Source: Puniceispirillum sp965657105 (lineage in GTDB: Bacteria > Pseudomonadota > Alphaproteobacteria > Puniceispirillales > Puniceispirillaceae). From it: a stretch of DNA of 15,622 nucleotides. The position numbers and the translations under genes are program-made. Below the pieces are notes generated by a model, which was not told the DNA's origin, made no database searches, and saw only the letters and a program-made list of their open reading frames with translations. Shown piece after piece: positions 6,650-13,741 of this stretch; the first letter of the stretch is position 1, and each line of letters opens with the position of its first letter. Where the stretch lies: assembly GCF_965657105.1 (NCBI RefSeq), contig NZ_CBFHNB010000056.1, positions 1 through 15,622 on the forward strand, in the 5' to 3' direction.

Positions 6650-7605
6650 CGGCTATTCCGTGTGGCGATCAATTCAGCCAGAATCGATATGGCGATGTCT
6701 GCCGGATGTCTGGCGCCGATATCTAGCCCCGCAGGGGCGTGAATGCGGGCAACGCTATTGGCATCGCATCCTGCCGCCAGTAATCGCGTGACGCGTTTTT
6801 CATGTGTGCGCCGACTGCCAAGGGCGGCGATATAAAACATATCACTGGCCAGCGCCGGGATCAGCGCATCATCGTCAATTTTCGGATCATGCGTCAGCGT
6901 TATCATCGCTGTCTGGGCATCCAGAGTCATGGTCTGCAATGCGGTTTCCGGCCATTCGGTGATGATGGTGCAATCAATAAAACGGGCTTCATTGGCAAAG
7001 CGGCTTCGCGGATCAATCAGCGTTACATCAAGGCCGATACGGCGCGCCATAGGTATCAGATGCTGGGCAATATGAACGCCGCCAACGACGATAAGCCGCG
7101 GGGCGGGAGGCTGGACAAATATGAAATGTGTGTCGTTATATATCTGCGATTGCGTTATTTCGGCAGGTATCGATATAGCGGCTTCACTTTTGCCAGTGGC
7201 GGCGTTGAGTGCAAAGCGGACTGTTTGGCGGGCGCGGCTGTGTGCGGCGGCAGAAGCAAGAGTGCCAGCATCAATCCCCTGATCGCCAACAGGGCAAAGC
7301 AGAACAGCAATCGACCCACCACAAGACAAACCAATATCCCAGGCGGTTTCATCAGCCACGCCAAAATCAAGACGTGTGCCAGTGCCGCTAGCCTGTGCGG
7401 CCGAGGCGGCTTCGATAACAGCCGCTTCGACACAACCGCCTGATACTGAACCTTCGATATGGTCATCATCACGTATCAGCATGATAGACCCCGCCTGTCG
7501 CGGTGATGATCCCCATGTCTGCATCACAAAAGCTATGGCAAGTTTATGCCCTGCCTGTTGCCAGTCATCGGCCAGTTCAAGCAAATAATTGACGTCATGT
7601 GCCAT
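6646..7605 (-). CDS. xdhC: XdhC/CoxI-family molybdoenzyme maturation factor
   Basis: A 319-aa two-domain XdhC/CoxI protein. The N-terminal domain has TWGSSPRQAGSIM, then GSVSGGCVE and GLSCGGS, the conserved Cys-containing signatures of the family. The C-terminal half is a Rossmann fold (RLIVVGGVHIAQHL, VTLIDPR) ending in GLDIGARHPADIAISILAE, also diagnostic. XdhC binds the molybdenum cofactor and assists its sulfuration and insertion into xanthine dehydrogenase or related hydroxylases. Start choice: the ATG at 7605 (MAHDV) has a GGAA seven bases upstream and gives the usual N-terminus; a longer in-frame start at 7665 adds 20 unconserved residues. It overlaps mocA downstream and diverges from the coxG-like gene across a 148-bp spacer in which I recognise no firm promoter. 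Confidence 0.9.
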   Translation of the reverse strand: MAHDVNYLLELADDWQQAGHKLAIAFVMQTWGSSPRQAGSIMLIRDDDHIEGSVSGGCVEAAVIEAASAAQASGTGTRLDFGVADETAWDIGLSCGGSIAVLLCPVGDQGIDAGTLASAAAHSRARQTVRFALNAATGKSEAAISIPAEITQSQIYNDTHFIFVQPPAPRLIVVGGVHIAQHLIPMARRIGLDVTLIDPRSRFANEARFIDCTIITEWPETALQTMTLDAQTAMITLTHDPKIDDDALIPALASDMFYIAALGSRRTHEKRVTRLLAAGCDANSVARIHAPAGLDIGARHPADIAISILAELIATRNSR

Positions 7606-7753
7606 TTGGATGTTCCATAGGGGTTTCTGTTCAGCGTAATGTATTGAGGTGCTAGGATAACGCACTTTACCAAGTCAGTTCAGTATTGTTTGGCAGATAA
7701 TGACTATATCACTCAGTTCGATATGGCTGGGATATATTTAGCAGGAAGCAGGC

Positions 7754-8212
7754 ATGGAACTTAAAGATACATACGATATTCCAGTACCGGTAGAGACTGT
7801 ATGGGCAGCCTTGAATGATACCGAAATTCTGGCAGCGACAATTCCGGGATGCCAAGAGCTGACCCGTGATAGCGACACCGACCTATCAGCCAAGGTGAAA
7901 TTGAAAATCGGTCCGGTTTCGGCAATTTTCAGCGGCAATGTGACCTTGTCCGATTTACAACCGCCTCATGCCTATACCATTTCGGGAAAAGGCAGTGGCG
8001 GGGTTGCTGGTGGTGCCACCGGCTTGGCCAAGGTGACGCTGAGCCCAATTGATGGCGGTGCGGGTACGCGCCTGTCCTATGATGTGAGTGCCGCGGTGAC
8101 TGGCAAGATCGCTCAGCTGGGATCGAGGCTGATCGAGTCAACATCGAAAAAGCTGGCCGGACAGTTTTTTGCCGCCTTTGCCAAGCATTTTGAAGAGCAG
8201 AGTCAGGAATAA
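7754..8212 (+). CDS. CoxG-family SRPBCC protein
   Basis: A 152-aa protein of the carbon monoxide dehydrogenase subunit G (CoxG) family, SRPBCC/START fold. It shows the usual opening MELKDTYDIPVPVETVWAAL, the DTEILAATIPGCQ segment, GPVSAIFSGNVTL, a Gly-rich GKGSGGVAGGATG turn, and LSYDVSAAVTGKIAQLGSRLI with a C-terminal helix (KKLAGQFFAAFAKHF). AGGA lies seven bases before the ATG. CoxG proteins are accessory factors of aerobic CO dehydrogenase and related hydroxylases; in Oligotropha CoxG has been linked to membrane association of the enzyme. Divergent xdhC-mocA support a shared role with an unlinked molybdo-hydroxylase. This version is short and lacks the extra C-terminal region of longer CoxG proteins. 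It converges on the histidine kinase gene 46 bases downstream. Confidence 0.85.
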   Translation: MELKDTYDIPVPVETVWAALNDTEILAATIPGCQELTRDSDTDLSAKVKLKIGPVSAIFSGNVTLSDLQPPHAYTISGKGSGGVAGGATGLAKVTLSPIDGGAGTRLSYDVSAAVTGKIAQLGSRLIESTSKKLAGQFFAAFAKHFEEQSQE

Positions 8213-8258
8213 ACAGTATATCTGTGCCGTCAGGATAAGCGATGATTGCCGTGCCTAT

Positions 8259-9713
8259 TTATTGGCGCGCGATGGTCAGCGTTGCCCGCAAGCCATCCGA
8301 GGTGTTCTGGAAATATAGACTGCCGCCATGCTGTTCGGCGATGGTGGTGGCAACCGTCAGCCCCATACCAAAGCCATCTATGCTGGCCGCATTTTCCCCA
8401 CGCTTGAAAGGAGCCGTTAGCGATCCGATTTCGTCTTCGCTCATGCCGGTACCAAAATCATCAATGTGAATGCTGGCAATTTCCGATGAGGCTTCCAATG
8501 ACACGATTGCCTTGCGGCCATATTTCAGCGCGTTATCGATTAGATTGATGATCGCCCGTTGCAGGGAAAGCGGCTGTGCCGTGACAATTATTCTGTTGGT
8601 TTTGAGCAGGGCGCCGCGCAGGGATGTTGGCTTGCTATCAGAAAAAATTGTCCAGGTGGAGATTTTTTTGGCTTCCTGTTCCTGCAAGGTCACCGGATAG
8701 CCCGCATCCTGAAAGTCGGCAACCACCGAATCAACAAGCGAGAATAATGACATTTTGCGTGGCTTTTCGATATTCATTTCCGATTGTGTGTAGTCAAGTA
8801 CGCTCGCGATCATGCCGGTCATGTGGTCAATATCGGCATCCATTTTCTGGCGTAGTTCATCATCTTCGATCAGAGCGGCGCGTAATCGTAAGCGCGCAGC
8901 TGGTGTGCCGAGATCATGACTGACACCCGATAGAAACATCGCGCGTTTTGACAAGGATTCCCCTTCGGCCTGACGATGCGCATTAATTGCCGTAATCATC
9001 GCACGAAGTTCTCTTGGCCCCTCAGGCGTATAGCTGGCTGATCCGCGCGCCGACCAGCGGCCAGACAGAATGCTGGCAAAGGACACGAAGGCGCTGCTTG
9101 TATTGGCAATCAGTGCCGATAGGACGGCCAGCGCCAGAATCGGAATGGCCACGGCAAGCAGGCGATAGTCAGTCGGTGCTGCCTCACACCCCCAGATCGC
9201 ATTGCCGTCAACGCGTATCCAAGGTCGGTTTTCATAGGTGATGAATAAGGTGGCGTTGGCGCAGTAGCTGGCCAGTAAACGGGTTACGCTGGCAAGGTTG
9301 GCACCAGGCGCGGTTTGCTTGGATTGTTCAAGCTCGGCAACAGGATATTTTAGATCCGGCGATATCACTGCAAGCGCCATACGCTGGCCAATGTTGCTGG
9401 TCGATGATGTGACACCAAATGACATTAGCGTGATGTGATCTGCAGGTGCCACTTCGGGTAATTGCGAAAAGCGCCCCGCTTCGGCCAGACGCTGTAACGG
9501 AAGCGACAATTTGGTTAACTGCAAGCCATCTATTGGCGAGGTGCCATCGCGCACCGTTTCGAACAGGCTTAGTCCTGACATATATGATTTATGCAGATGC
9601 TGTTTCCATTGCGCTTCGGAATACATCCATAGCCAGCTTGACAAGATGCCAGCCAAGCCTGCGCTGATGATCCATATCGTCGCGCGCATCTGTAAACTGA
9701 GAATGATCTTCAT
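8259..9713 (-). CDS. Membrane sensor histidine kinase (possible GtrS-like sugar sensor)
   Basis: A 484-aa inner-membrane histidine kinase. Topology: TM1 about 10-30, a periplasmic sensor of about 150 residues (31-183), TM2 about 184-206, a short linker, then the dimerisation/phosphoacceptor domain with His266 in GVSHDLGTPAARLRL. The ATPase domain has an N-box (NLIDNALKYG, about 390-399), G1 (DDFGTGM, 418-424), an F-box-like APFKRGE and G2 (GFGMGLTVA). The H-box has Gly where most kinases of this class have Arg (SHDLRTP). The sensor has Cys151 and Cys176, which could form a disulfide. The ATG shares one base with the stop of the response regulator gene (TGATG), so the pair is coupled. The nearby gts-glk operon suggests sensing of a sugar or sugar acid, as with GtrS in Pseudomonas; the sensed ligand is inference. 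Confidence 0.9.
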   Translation of the reverse strand: MKIILSLQMRATIWIISAGLAGILSSWLWMYSEAQWKQHLHKSYMSGLSLFETVRDGTSPIDGLQLTKLSLPLQRLAEAGRFSQLPEVAPADHITLMSFGVTSSTSNIGQRMALAVISPDLKYPVAELEQSKQTAPGANLASVTRLLASYCANATLFITYENRPWIRVDGNAIWGCEAAPTDYRLLAVAIPILALAVLSALIANTSSAFVSFASILSGRWSARGSASYTPEGPRELRAMITAINAHRQAEGESLSKRAMFLSGVSHDLGTPAARLRLRAALIEDDELRQKMDADIDHMTGMIASVLDYTQSEMNIEKPRKMSLFSLVDSVVADFQDAGYPVTLQEQEAKKISTWTIFSDSKPTSLRGALLKTNRIIVTAQPLSLQRAIINLIDNALKYGRKAIVSLEASSEIASIHIDDFGTGMSEDEIGSLTAPFKRGENAASIDGFGMGLTVATTIAEQHGGSLYFQNTSDGLRATLTIARQ

Positions 9714-10450
9714 CAGATTTCTGTTTGCGTTACGTCAACTGCAAAAATATAGCCAACGCCACGTTCGGTTTTCAATAAGGCTGGATTTTTTGGGTTCTCT
9801 TCAATCTTGCCACGCAACCGGCCTACCAGAACATCTAAGGCACGGCCAGAACTGTCCATATTGATATCGCCAGCCTGGGTGACATCCATGGCCGTGGTGA
9901 TTTCCTCGCGCGTCAGGGGCACATGTGGATTAGCAAGTAATACCTTGAGCAAGCGTGTTTCGCGTTGTGACAGGGCAATCTGAATGCCATCCGGCGACAG
10001 CACTTCGTCTTTCTTGCCATCATAGACCCAGCCCGCGAAGCTGTAGAGCGAGGTGTTGCGCCGATAGTTCAGCGAGGCCGAACGCCGGACACGACGCAGA
10101 ACCGCCTTGACGCGTGCCAACAAGAGATCGGGATTGAAAGGCTTGGCAATATAATCATCGGCACCGACCTCATAGCCGGACATACGCTGATGATCTGCCG
10201 ACAAGGCCGATACCAGAATGATCGGCACATCCTGTTCCCGGCGCAATTCCTTGCATAATTCGATGCCGTTTTCCTCACCAAGCATAACATCAAGTAAAAT
10301 CAGTTCGATTCGCCCAGCCAAAATATGATGCTGTATTTCCCGTCCTGTGGCTGCTGTATGCACCATGAAACCGTGCTTGCGCAGATATTGCGCCATCATC
10401 TGGCGCATCTCCATATCGTCATCAACAACCAAAATAGTGGGTACAGACAT
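9713..10450 (-). CDS. OmpR-family response regulator
   Basis: A 245-aa two-domain regulator. The receiver domain (about 5-118) has the acidic pair in VVDDD, the phosphorylation site Asp54 (ILLDVML), the Ser in LVSALSA and Lys103 in AKPF. The C-terminal winged-helix DNA-binding domain (about 140-238) shows LSQRETRLLKVLL, a RALDVLVGRLRGKIE recognition region and TERGVGYIF. It should be phosphorylated by the coupled kinase and bind DNA as a tandem dimer to direct repeats with about 10-bp spacing. Such repeats are present immediately upstream of its own start (10471-10559), in the region shared with the sugar ABC operon, suggesting autoregulation plus control of gtsABC. The context matches GltR, the glucose-uptake regulator of pseudomonads; orthology is not proven. 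Confidence 0.92.
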   Translation of the reverse strand: MSVPTILVVDDDMEMRQMMAQYLRKHGFMVHTAATGREIQHHILAGRIELILLDVMLGEENGIELCKELRREQDVPIILVSALSADHQRMSGYEVGADDYIAKPFNPDLLLARVKAVLRRVRRSASLNYRRNTSLYSFAGWVYDGKKDEVLSPDGIQIALSQRETRLLKVLLANPHVPLTREEITTAMDVTQAGDINMDSSGRALDVLVGRLRGKIEENPKNPALLKTERGVGYIFAVDVTQTEI

Positions 10451-10470
10451 TACAAATCTTTCACAATTAG

Positions 10471-10559
10471 GTAACGAAAAGACATTATCTTAGTAATGCA
10501 AAAGAGGCATCTTAGTAACAAAAGGCAACAAAAACCATATTTAGGTAACAATGTGTAAT
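10471..10559. promoter_or_regulatory. Helically phased GTAAC box array, candidate response-regulator operator
   Basis: Six boxes on the plus strand: GTAAC 10471-10475, GTAAT 10493-10497, GTAAC 10515-10519, GCAAC 10525-10529, GTAAC 10545-10549 and GTAAT 10555-10559. The start-to-start intervals are 22, 22, 10, 20 and 10, all close to whole helical turns, and the last four make two 10-bp-spaced direct-repeat pairs as expected for OmpR-type tandem dimers. The second and third boxes share a longer exact ATCTTAGTAA. The array lies between the divergent response regulator and sugar transporter genes. Confidence 0.65.
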
Positions 10560-10675
10560 ATTTTGGGAAAAAAAATCGCATTCGCTCAAAAATTGACCAA
10601 GAACGACATTGAAACACTGTGCCGCTCAGGTCAGTGTGTTGCACCTTAAATGCATTTGTATCTGGGAGGATTGTA
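10560..10675 (+). promoter_or_regulatory. Leader and promoter region of the sugar ABC operon
   Basis: This stretch between the box array and the binding protein start has an A-tract (10568-10575), a TTGACC (10593-10598) that could be a -35 but lacks a convincing -10 at the right distance, and an inverted repeat ACACTG (10614-10619)/CAGTGT (10632-10637) with a 12-base centre. GGGAGG at 10664-10669 is a strong ribosome-binding site for the ATG at 10676. The promoter position is unresolved by eye; a weak -10 would fit an activator-dependent promoter. Confidence 0.4.
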
Positions 10676-11923
10676 ATGAATTCTAAATTTGTATCAGTGG
10701 CAACCGCCGCTATCATGACTGTGGCCGCAGGTGCTGCTAATGCTGAACCACAAGCTGAGGTTCTGCACTGGTGGACTTCAGGTGGTGAAGCAAAATCTGT
10801 TGCCGTTTTGCAGCAGGAATTTGACGGCCGCGGTGGCACATGGACAGACATGCCTGTAGCTGGTGGTGGCGGTGACGCAGCCATGACAGCACTTCGTGCA
10901 CGTGTTCTTGCTGGCAACGCGCCAACAGCTGTTCAGCTGAAAGGCCCTGCCATTCAGGAATGGTATGAAGAAGGTGTTCTTGCTGACATTTCTTCAGTTG
11001 CCAAAGCAAATGGATGGGCAGACGTTCTGCCACCATCAATCGCCAATCACATGAAATGTGAAGATACCTGGTGCGCAGCACCTGTAAACGTTCATCGTAT
11101 TGACTGGATCTGGGCAAATGCCGATGTGCTGTCTAGGAACGGTATCAAGATGCCAACAACATGGGCTGAATTCAACGCAGCCGCAGCAAAGCTGCAAGCT
11201 GCCGGCGTTACGCCTCTGGCACATGGTGGTCAGGCATGGCAGGACGCAACAGTATTTGAAGCTGTAGCCCTTGGTATTGGTGGCGCGGACTTCTTCCAGA
11301 AGGCCTTCGTTGATCTTGATCCAGCAACTTTGAAGTCTGACACAATGGTTAAAGTGTTCGACCAGATGCGCACAATGCGCGGTTTTGTTGACAGCAACTT
11401 CTCAGGCCGTGACTGGAACCTTGCAACAGCAATGGTCATGAATGGCGAAGCTGCTTTCCAGATCATGGGCGACTGGGCAAAGGGTGAATTCTTAGCTGCT
11501 GGCAAGAAGCCTGGCGTGGACTTCCTTTGTGCATCAACACCTGGTGAAGGCTTCCTCTATAATGTTGACAGCTTTGCCATGTTCAGCGTTGACGGTAAGG
11601 ACAAGAAAGACGGTCAGCTTCTGCTTGCCGAGCTTATCGTTGGTAAAAACTTCCAGAAGGTATTCAACCTGAACAAAGGTTCAATCCCTGCACGTGTTGA
11701 CGTGGCTTTGGACGAGTTTGACAGCTGTGCACATACATCAGCCAAAGATATGGCTGATAGCAACAAAGGTGGTTCACTGCTTCCATCTTACGCACATGGC
11801 ATGGCACTTCGCGGTGCACAGGCCGGTGCTATCACTGACGTTGTGACAGCACATTTCAATTCAGACATGTCTTCAGCTGATGCTGTGAAGATGCTGGCTG
11901 ATGCGGTTGCAAATAGCCTTTAG
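10676..11923 (+). CDS. Glucose/mannose-type sugar ABC transporter substrate-binding protein (GtsA-like)
   Basis: A 415-aa periplasmic sugar-binding protein (family 1 extracellular solute-binding proteins). A signal peptide ends near GAANA (about residue 23). The mature protein begins with VLHWWTSGGEAKSV and has MPVAGGGGDAAMTALRARV, LKGPAIQEW and PVNVHRIDWIWAN, all typical of the GtsA/glucose-mannose binding proteins of proteobacteria. It captures the sugar and delivers it to the two permeases downstream. The ATG at 10676 follows GGGAGG; an upstream GTG in frame (10619) is not supported. Codon choice differs from the neighbours (Thr mostly ACA, Pro CCA/CCT, Asp GAC and Asn AAC favoured), which suggests selection for high expression. 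A terminator-like hairpin follows its stop. The exact sugar is inferred from homology and from the adjacent glucokinase. Confidence 0.9.
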   Translation: MNSKFVSVATAAIMTVAAGAANAEPQAEVLHWWTSGGEAKSVAVLQQEFDGRGGTWTDMPVAGGGGDAAMTALRARVLAGNAPTAVQLKGPAIQEWYEEGVLADISSVAKANGWADVLPPSIANHMKCEDTWCAAPVNVHRIDWIWANADVLSRNGIKMPTTWAEFNAAAAKLQAAGVTPLAHGGQAWQDATVFEAVALGIGGADFFQKAFVDLDPATLKSDTMVKVFDQMRTMRGFVDSNFSGRDWNLATAMVMNGEAAFQIMGDWAKGEFLAAGKKPGVDFLCASTPGEGFLYNVDSFAMFSVDGKDKKDGQLLLAELIVGKNFQKVFNLNKGSIPARVDVALDEFDSCAHTSAKDMADSNKGGSLLPSYAHGMALRGAQAGAITDVVTAHFNSDMSSADAVKMLADAVANSL

Positions 11924-11932
11924 ATAATTCTG

Positions 11933-11969
11933 CCCCGTCCGGTGCTATAATCGGACGGGGTTTATTTTT
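11933..11969 (+). terminator. Intra-operon terminator/attenuator after the binding protein gene
   Basis: CCCCGTCCG (11933-11941) pairs perfectly with CGGACGGGG (11952-11960) over a 10-nt loop, and TTTATTTTT follows directly. This is a 9-bp GC-rich stem with a T-rich tail, ten bases after the binding protein stop and just before the permease ribosome-binding site. It probably terminates part of the transcription, and may stabilise the 3' end, so that the binding protein outnumbers the membrane components. Confidence 0.85.
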
Positions 11970-11980
11970 GGAGGATGAAG

Positions 11981-12856
11981 ATGTCAGAATGGCTAGAGCG
12001 ACATATACCCAAAATGGTTTTGGCTCCATCCTTTGCCGCCATCTTGATTTTTGTTTATGGATTTATTGGCTGGACAGCTTGGGTGTCACTGACAAAATCC
12101 AAGCTGCTGCCGAAATATGATATTGTTGGTCTGTTTCAATATGACCGTCTTTTTGCATCCCCGCGCTGGGATACAGCTATCGATAATTTGTTTATTTTCG
12201 GATTTCTGTTCATCGTCATTTCGATGATACTGGGTTTGCTTCTGGCAATTATGCTGGATCAGAAAATCCGTACCGAAGGTGCGCTTCGCACCATTTTCTT
12301 ATACCCGATGGCCTTGTCACTGATTGTGACGGGTACGGCCTGGAAATGGATTTTGAATCCGGGTCTAGGTCTGGAAGCCACGGTCAAAGGCTGGGGTTTC
12401 GAGAGCTTTACCTTTGACTGGTTAGTCAATCCGGATATGGCGATCTATACAGTCGTGATCGCCGGTGTCTGGCAGGCTTCGGGCTTTGTCATGGCTTTGT
12501 TTCTGGCAGGATTGCGATCTGTTGATCAGGAAATTATCAAAGCCGCGCAAGTTGATGGTATCCCGACATGGCGTATTTATTCGGCGATTATCATTCCTTC
12601 GATGGCGCCCATTTTCCTGTCTGCCTTTATTGTATTGGCGCATCTTGCGATTAAAAGTTTCGATCTGGTCATTGCCCTGACAGGTGGTGGTCCGGGCTAT
12701 GCAACCGATCTGCCAGCGACCTTTATGTATACGATGGCATTTTCACGCGGCAATATCGGTCAGGCGGCAAGTTCGGCCATGGTCATGATGGCTGTCGTTT
12801 TTGCGATTGTGGTGCCTTATCTTTATTCCGAATTGCGAGCAAAAAATGATGGATGA
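11981..12856 (+). CDS. Sugar ABC transporter permease (GtsB/MalF-like)
   Basis: A 291-aa inner-membrane permease with six predicted membrane segments (the first about 13-33) and the cytoplasmic EAA loop EIIKAAQVDGIPTWRIYSAIIIP (quoted in part: KAAQVDG, IIIP), which contacts the ATPase. ALTGGGPGYAT near the C-terminus is typical of MalF/UgpA-type sugar permeases. Start choice: GGAGG at 11970-11974 lies six bases before the ATG at 11981 but directly abuts the ATG at 11975, so the second is preferred. Its 3' end overlaps the next permease start by 11 bases. It forms a heterodimeric channel with the next protein to import the sugar captured by the GtsA-like protein. Confidence 0.88.
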   Translation: MSEWLERHIPKMVLAPSFAAILIFVYGFIGWTAWVSLTKSKLLPKYDIVGLFQYDRLFASPRWDTAIDNLFIFGFLFIVISMILGLLLAIMLDQKIRTEGALRTIFLYPMALSLIVTGTAWKWILNPGLGLEATVKGWGFESFTFDWLVNPDMAIYTVVIAGVWQASGFVMALFLAGLRSVDQEIIKAAQVDGIPTWRIYSAIIIPSMAPIFLSAFIVLAHLAIKSFDLVIALTGGGPGYATDLPATFMYTMAFSRGNIGQAASSAMVMMAVVFAIVVPYLYSELRAKNDG

Positions 12857-13736
12857 TATTCACAGCACATCGCAAACGAATATGATTGGCAAGCTGGCCT
12901 TGAGATGGGGGCTTTATATTCTGCTATGCCTGTTTGCATTATATTACCTGATGCCGCTTTTTGTGATGGTTACAACGTCGCTGAAAAGCCTTGATGAAAT
13001 CCGTACTGGATCATTGGTGGCTTTGCCGCGTGACGTAACATTTGCAGCCTGGGGCACCGCATGGTCGAGTGCCTGTACGGGGATTCAGTGTGAAGGTCTG
13101 CGTCCCTATTTCTGGAATTCGGTTCTTCTGGCAGTGCCTGCGGTGCTGATTTCAACGCTTATTGGTGCGATTAATGGCTATGTCATTGCCAAATGGCGGT
13201 TCAAAGGCGCGAATCTGATTTTTTCACTGATGCTGTTCGGCTGCTTTATTCCGTTTCAGGTGGTGCTGTTGCCAATGGCGCGGATGCTGGGTCTTATGGG
13301 CATGGCAGGATCAATTACGGGGCTGATTTTTGTGCATGTGGTTTATGGCATCGGTTTTACGACGCTGTTTTTCAGGAATTATTATGTCACCATTCCCACC
13401 GAGCTGGTGAAAGCTGCCAAAGTTGATGGTGCTGGTTTCTTCCGCATTCTGTGGGAAATTTTTCTGCCGCTTTCGCTTCCCATCATTGTGGTTACGATCA
13501 TCTGGCAATTCACCCAAATATGGAATGACTTTCTGTTTGGCGTGTCATTTTCGCAAGCTGGAACGCAACCTGTGACGGTGGCACTCAATAATATTGTGAA
13601 TTCAACAACTGGTGTCAAAGAATACAATGTCGATATGGCATCTGCGATTATCGCGGCCTTGCCAACGCTCGTTGTGTATGTTGTCGCTGGCAAATATTTT
13701 ATCCGCGGTCTGACTGCGGGTTCGGTTAAAGGATAA
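12846..13736 (+). CDS. Sugar ABC transporter permease (GtsC/MalG-like)
   Basis: A 296-aa inner-membrane permease with six predicted membrane segments and the EAA loop VKAAKVDGAGFFRI followed by IFLPL. A periplasmic segment with two Cys (SACTGIQCEGLRPYFWNS) before the second membrane helix is characteristic of the GtsC glucose permease group. The ATG at 12846 lies inside the end of the preceding permease gene, which implies coupled translation; an immediately following ATG at 12849 is equally possible, and the longer in-frame extension back to 12801 is not supported. It pairs with the preceding permease and ends five bases before the ATPase gene. Confidence 0.88.
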   Translation: MMDDIHSTSQTNMIGKLALRWGLYILLCLFALYYLMPLFVMVTTSLKSLDEIRTGSLVALPRDVTFAAWGTAWSSACTGIQCEGLRPYFWNSVLLAVPAVLISTLIGAINGYVIAKWRFKGANLIFSLMLFGCFIPFQVVLLPMARMLGLMGMAGSITGLIFVHVVYGIGFTTLFFRNYYVTIPTELVKAAKVDGAGFFRILWEIFLPLSLPIIVVTIIWQFTQIWNDFLFGVSFSQAGTQPVTVALNNIVNSTTGVKEYNVDMASAIIAALPTLVVYVVAGKYFIRGLTAGSVKG

Positions 13737-13741
13737 AGAAC

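Noticed and set aside
6802..7443. Plus-strand 213-codon open frame
   Set aside because: It lies wholly antisense to xdhC, which has clear family motifs; the peptide is composed of low-plausibility residues and has no RBS.
10471..10559. Short regularly spaced repeats as a possible CRISPR or iteron origin
   Set aside because: Units are only about five to ten bases, the spacing follows DNA helical turns, and no cas or rep gene is present; an OmpR-type operator fits better.
10450..10917. Minus-strand 155-codon open frame across the divergent promoter region
   Set aside because: It covers the operator array and the antisense of the binding-protein signal peptide; no family resemblance, best explained as a shadow.
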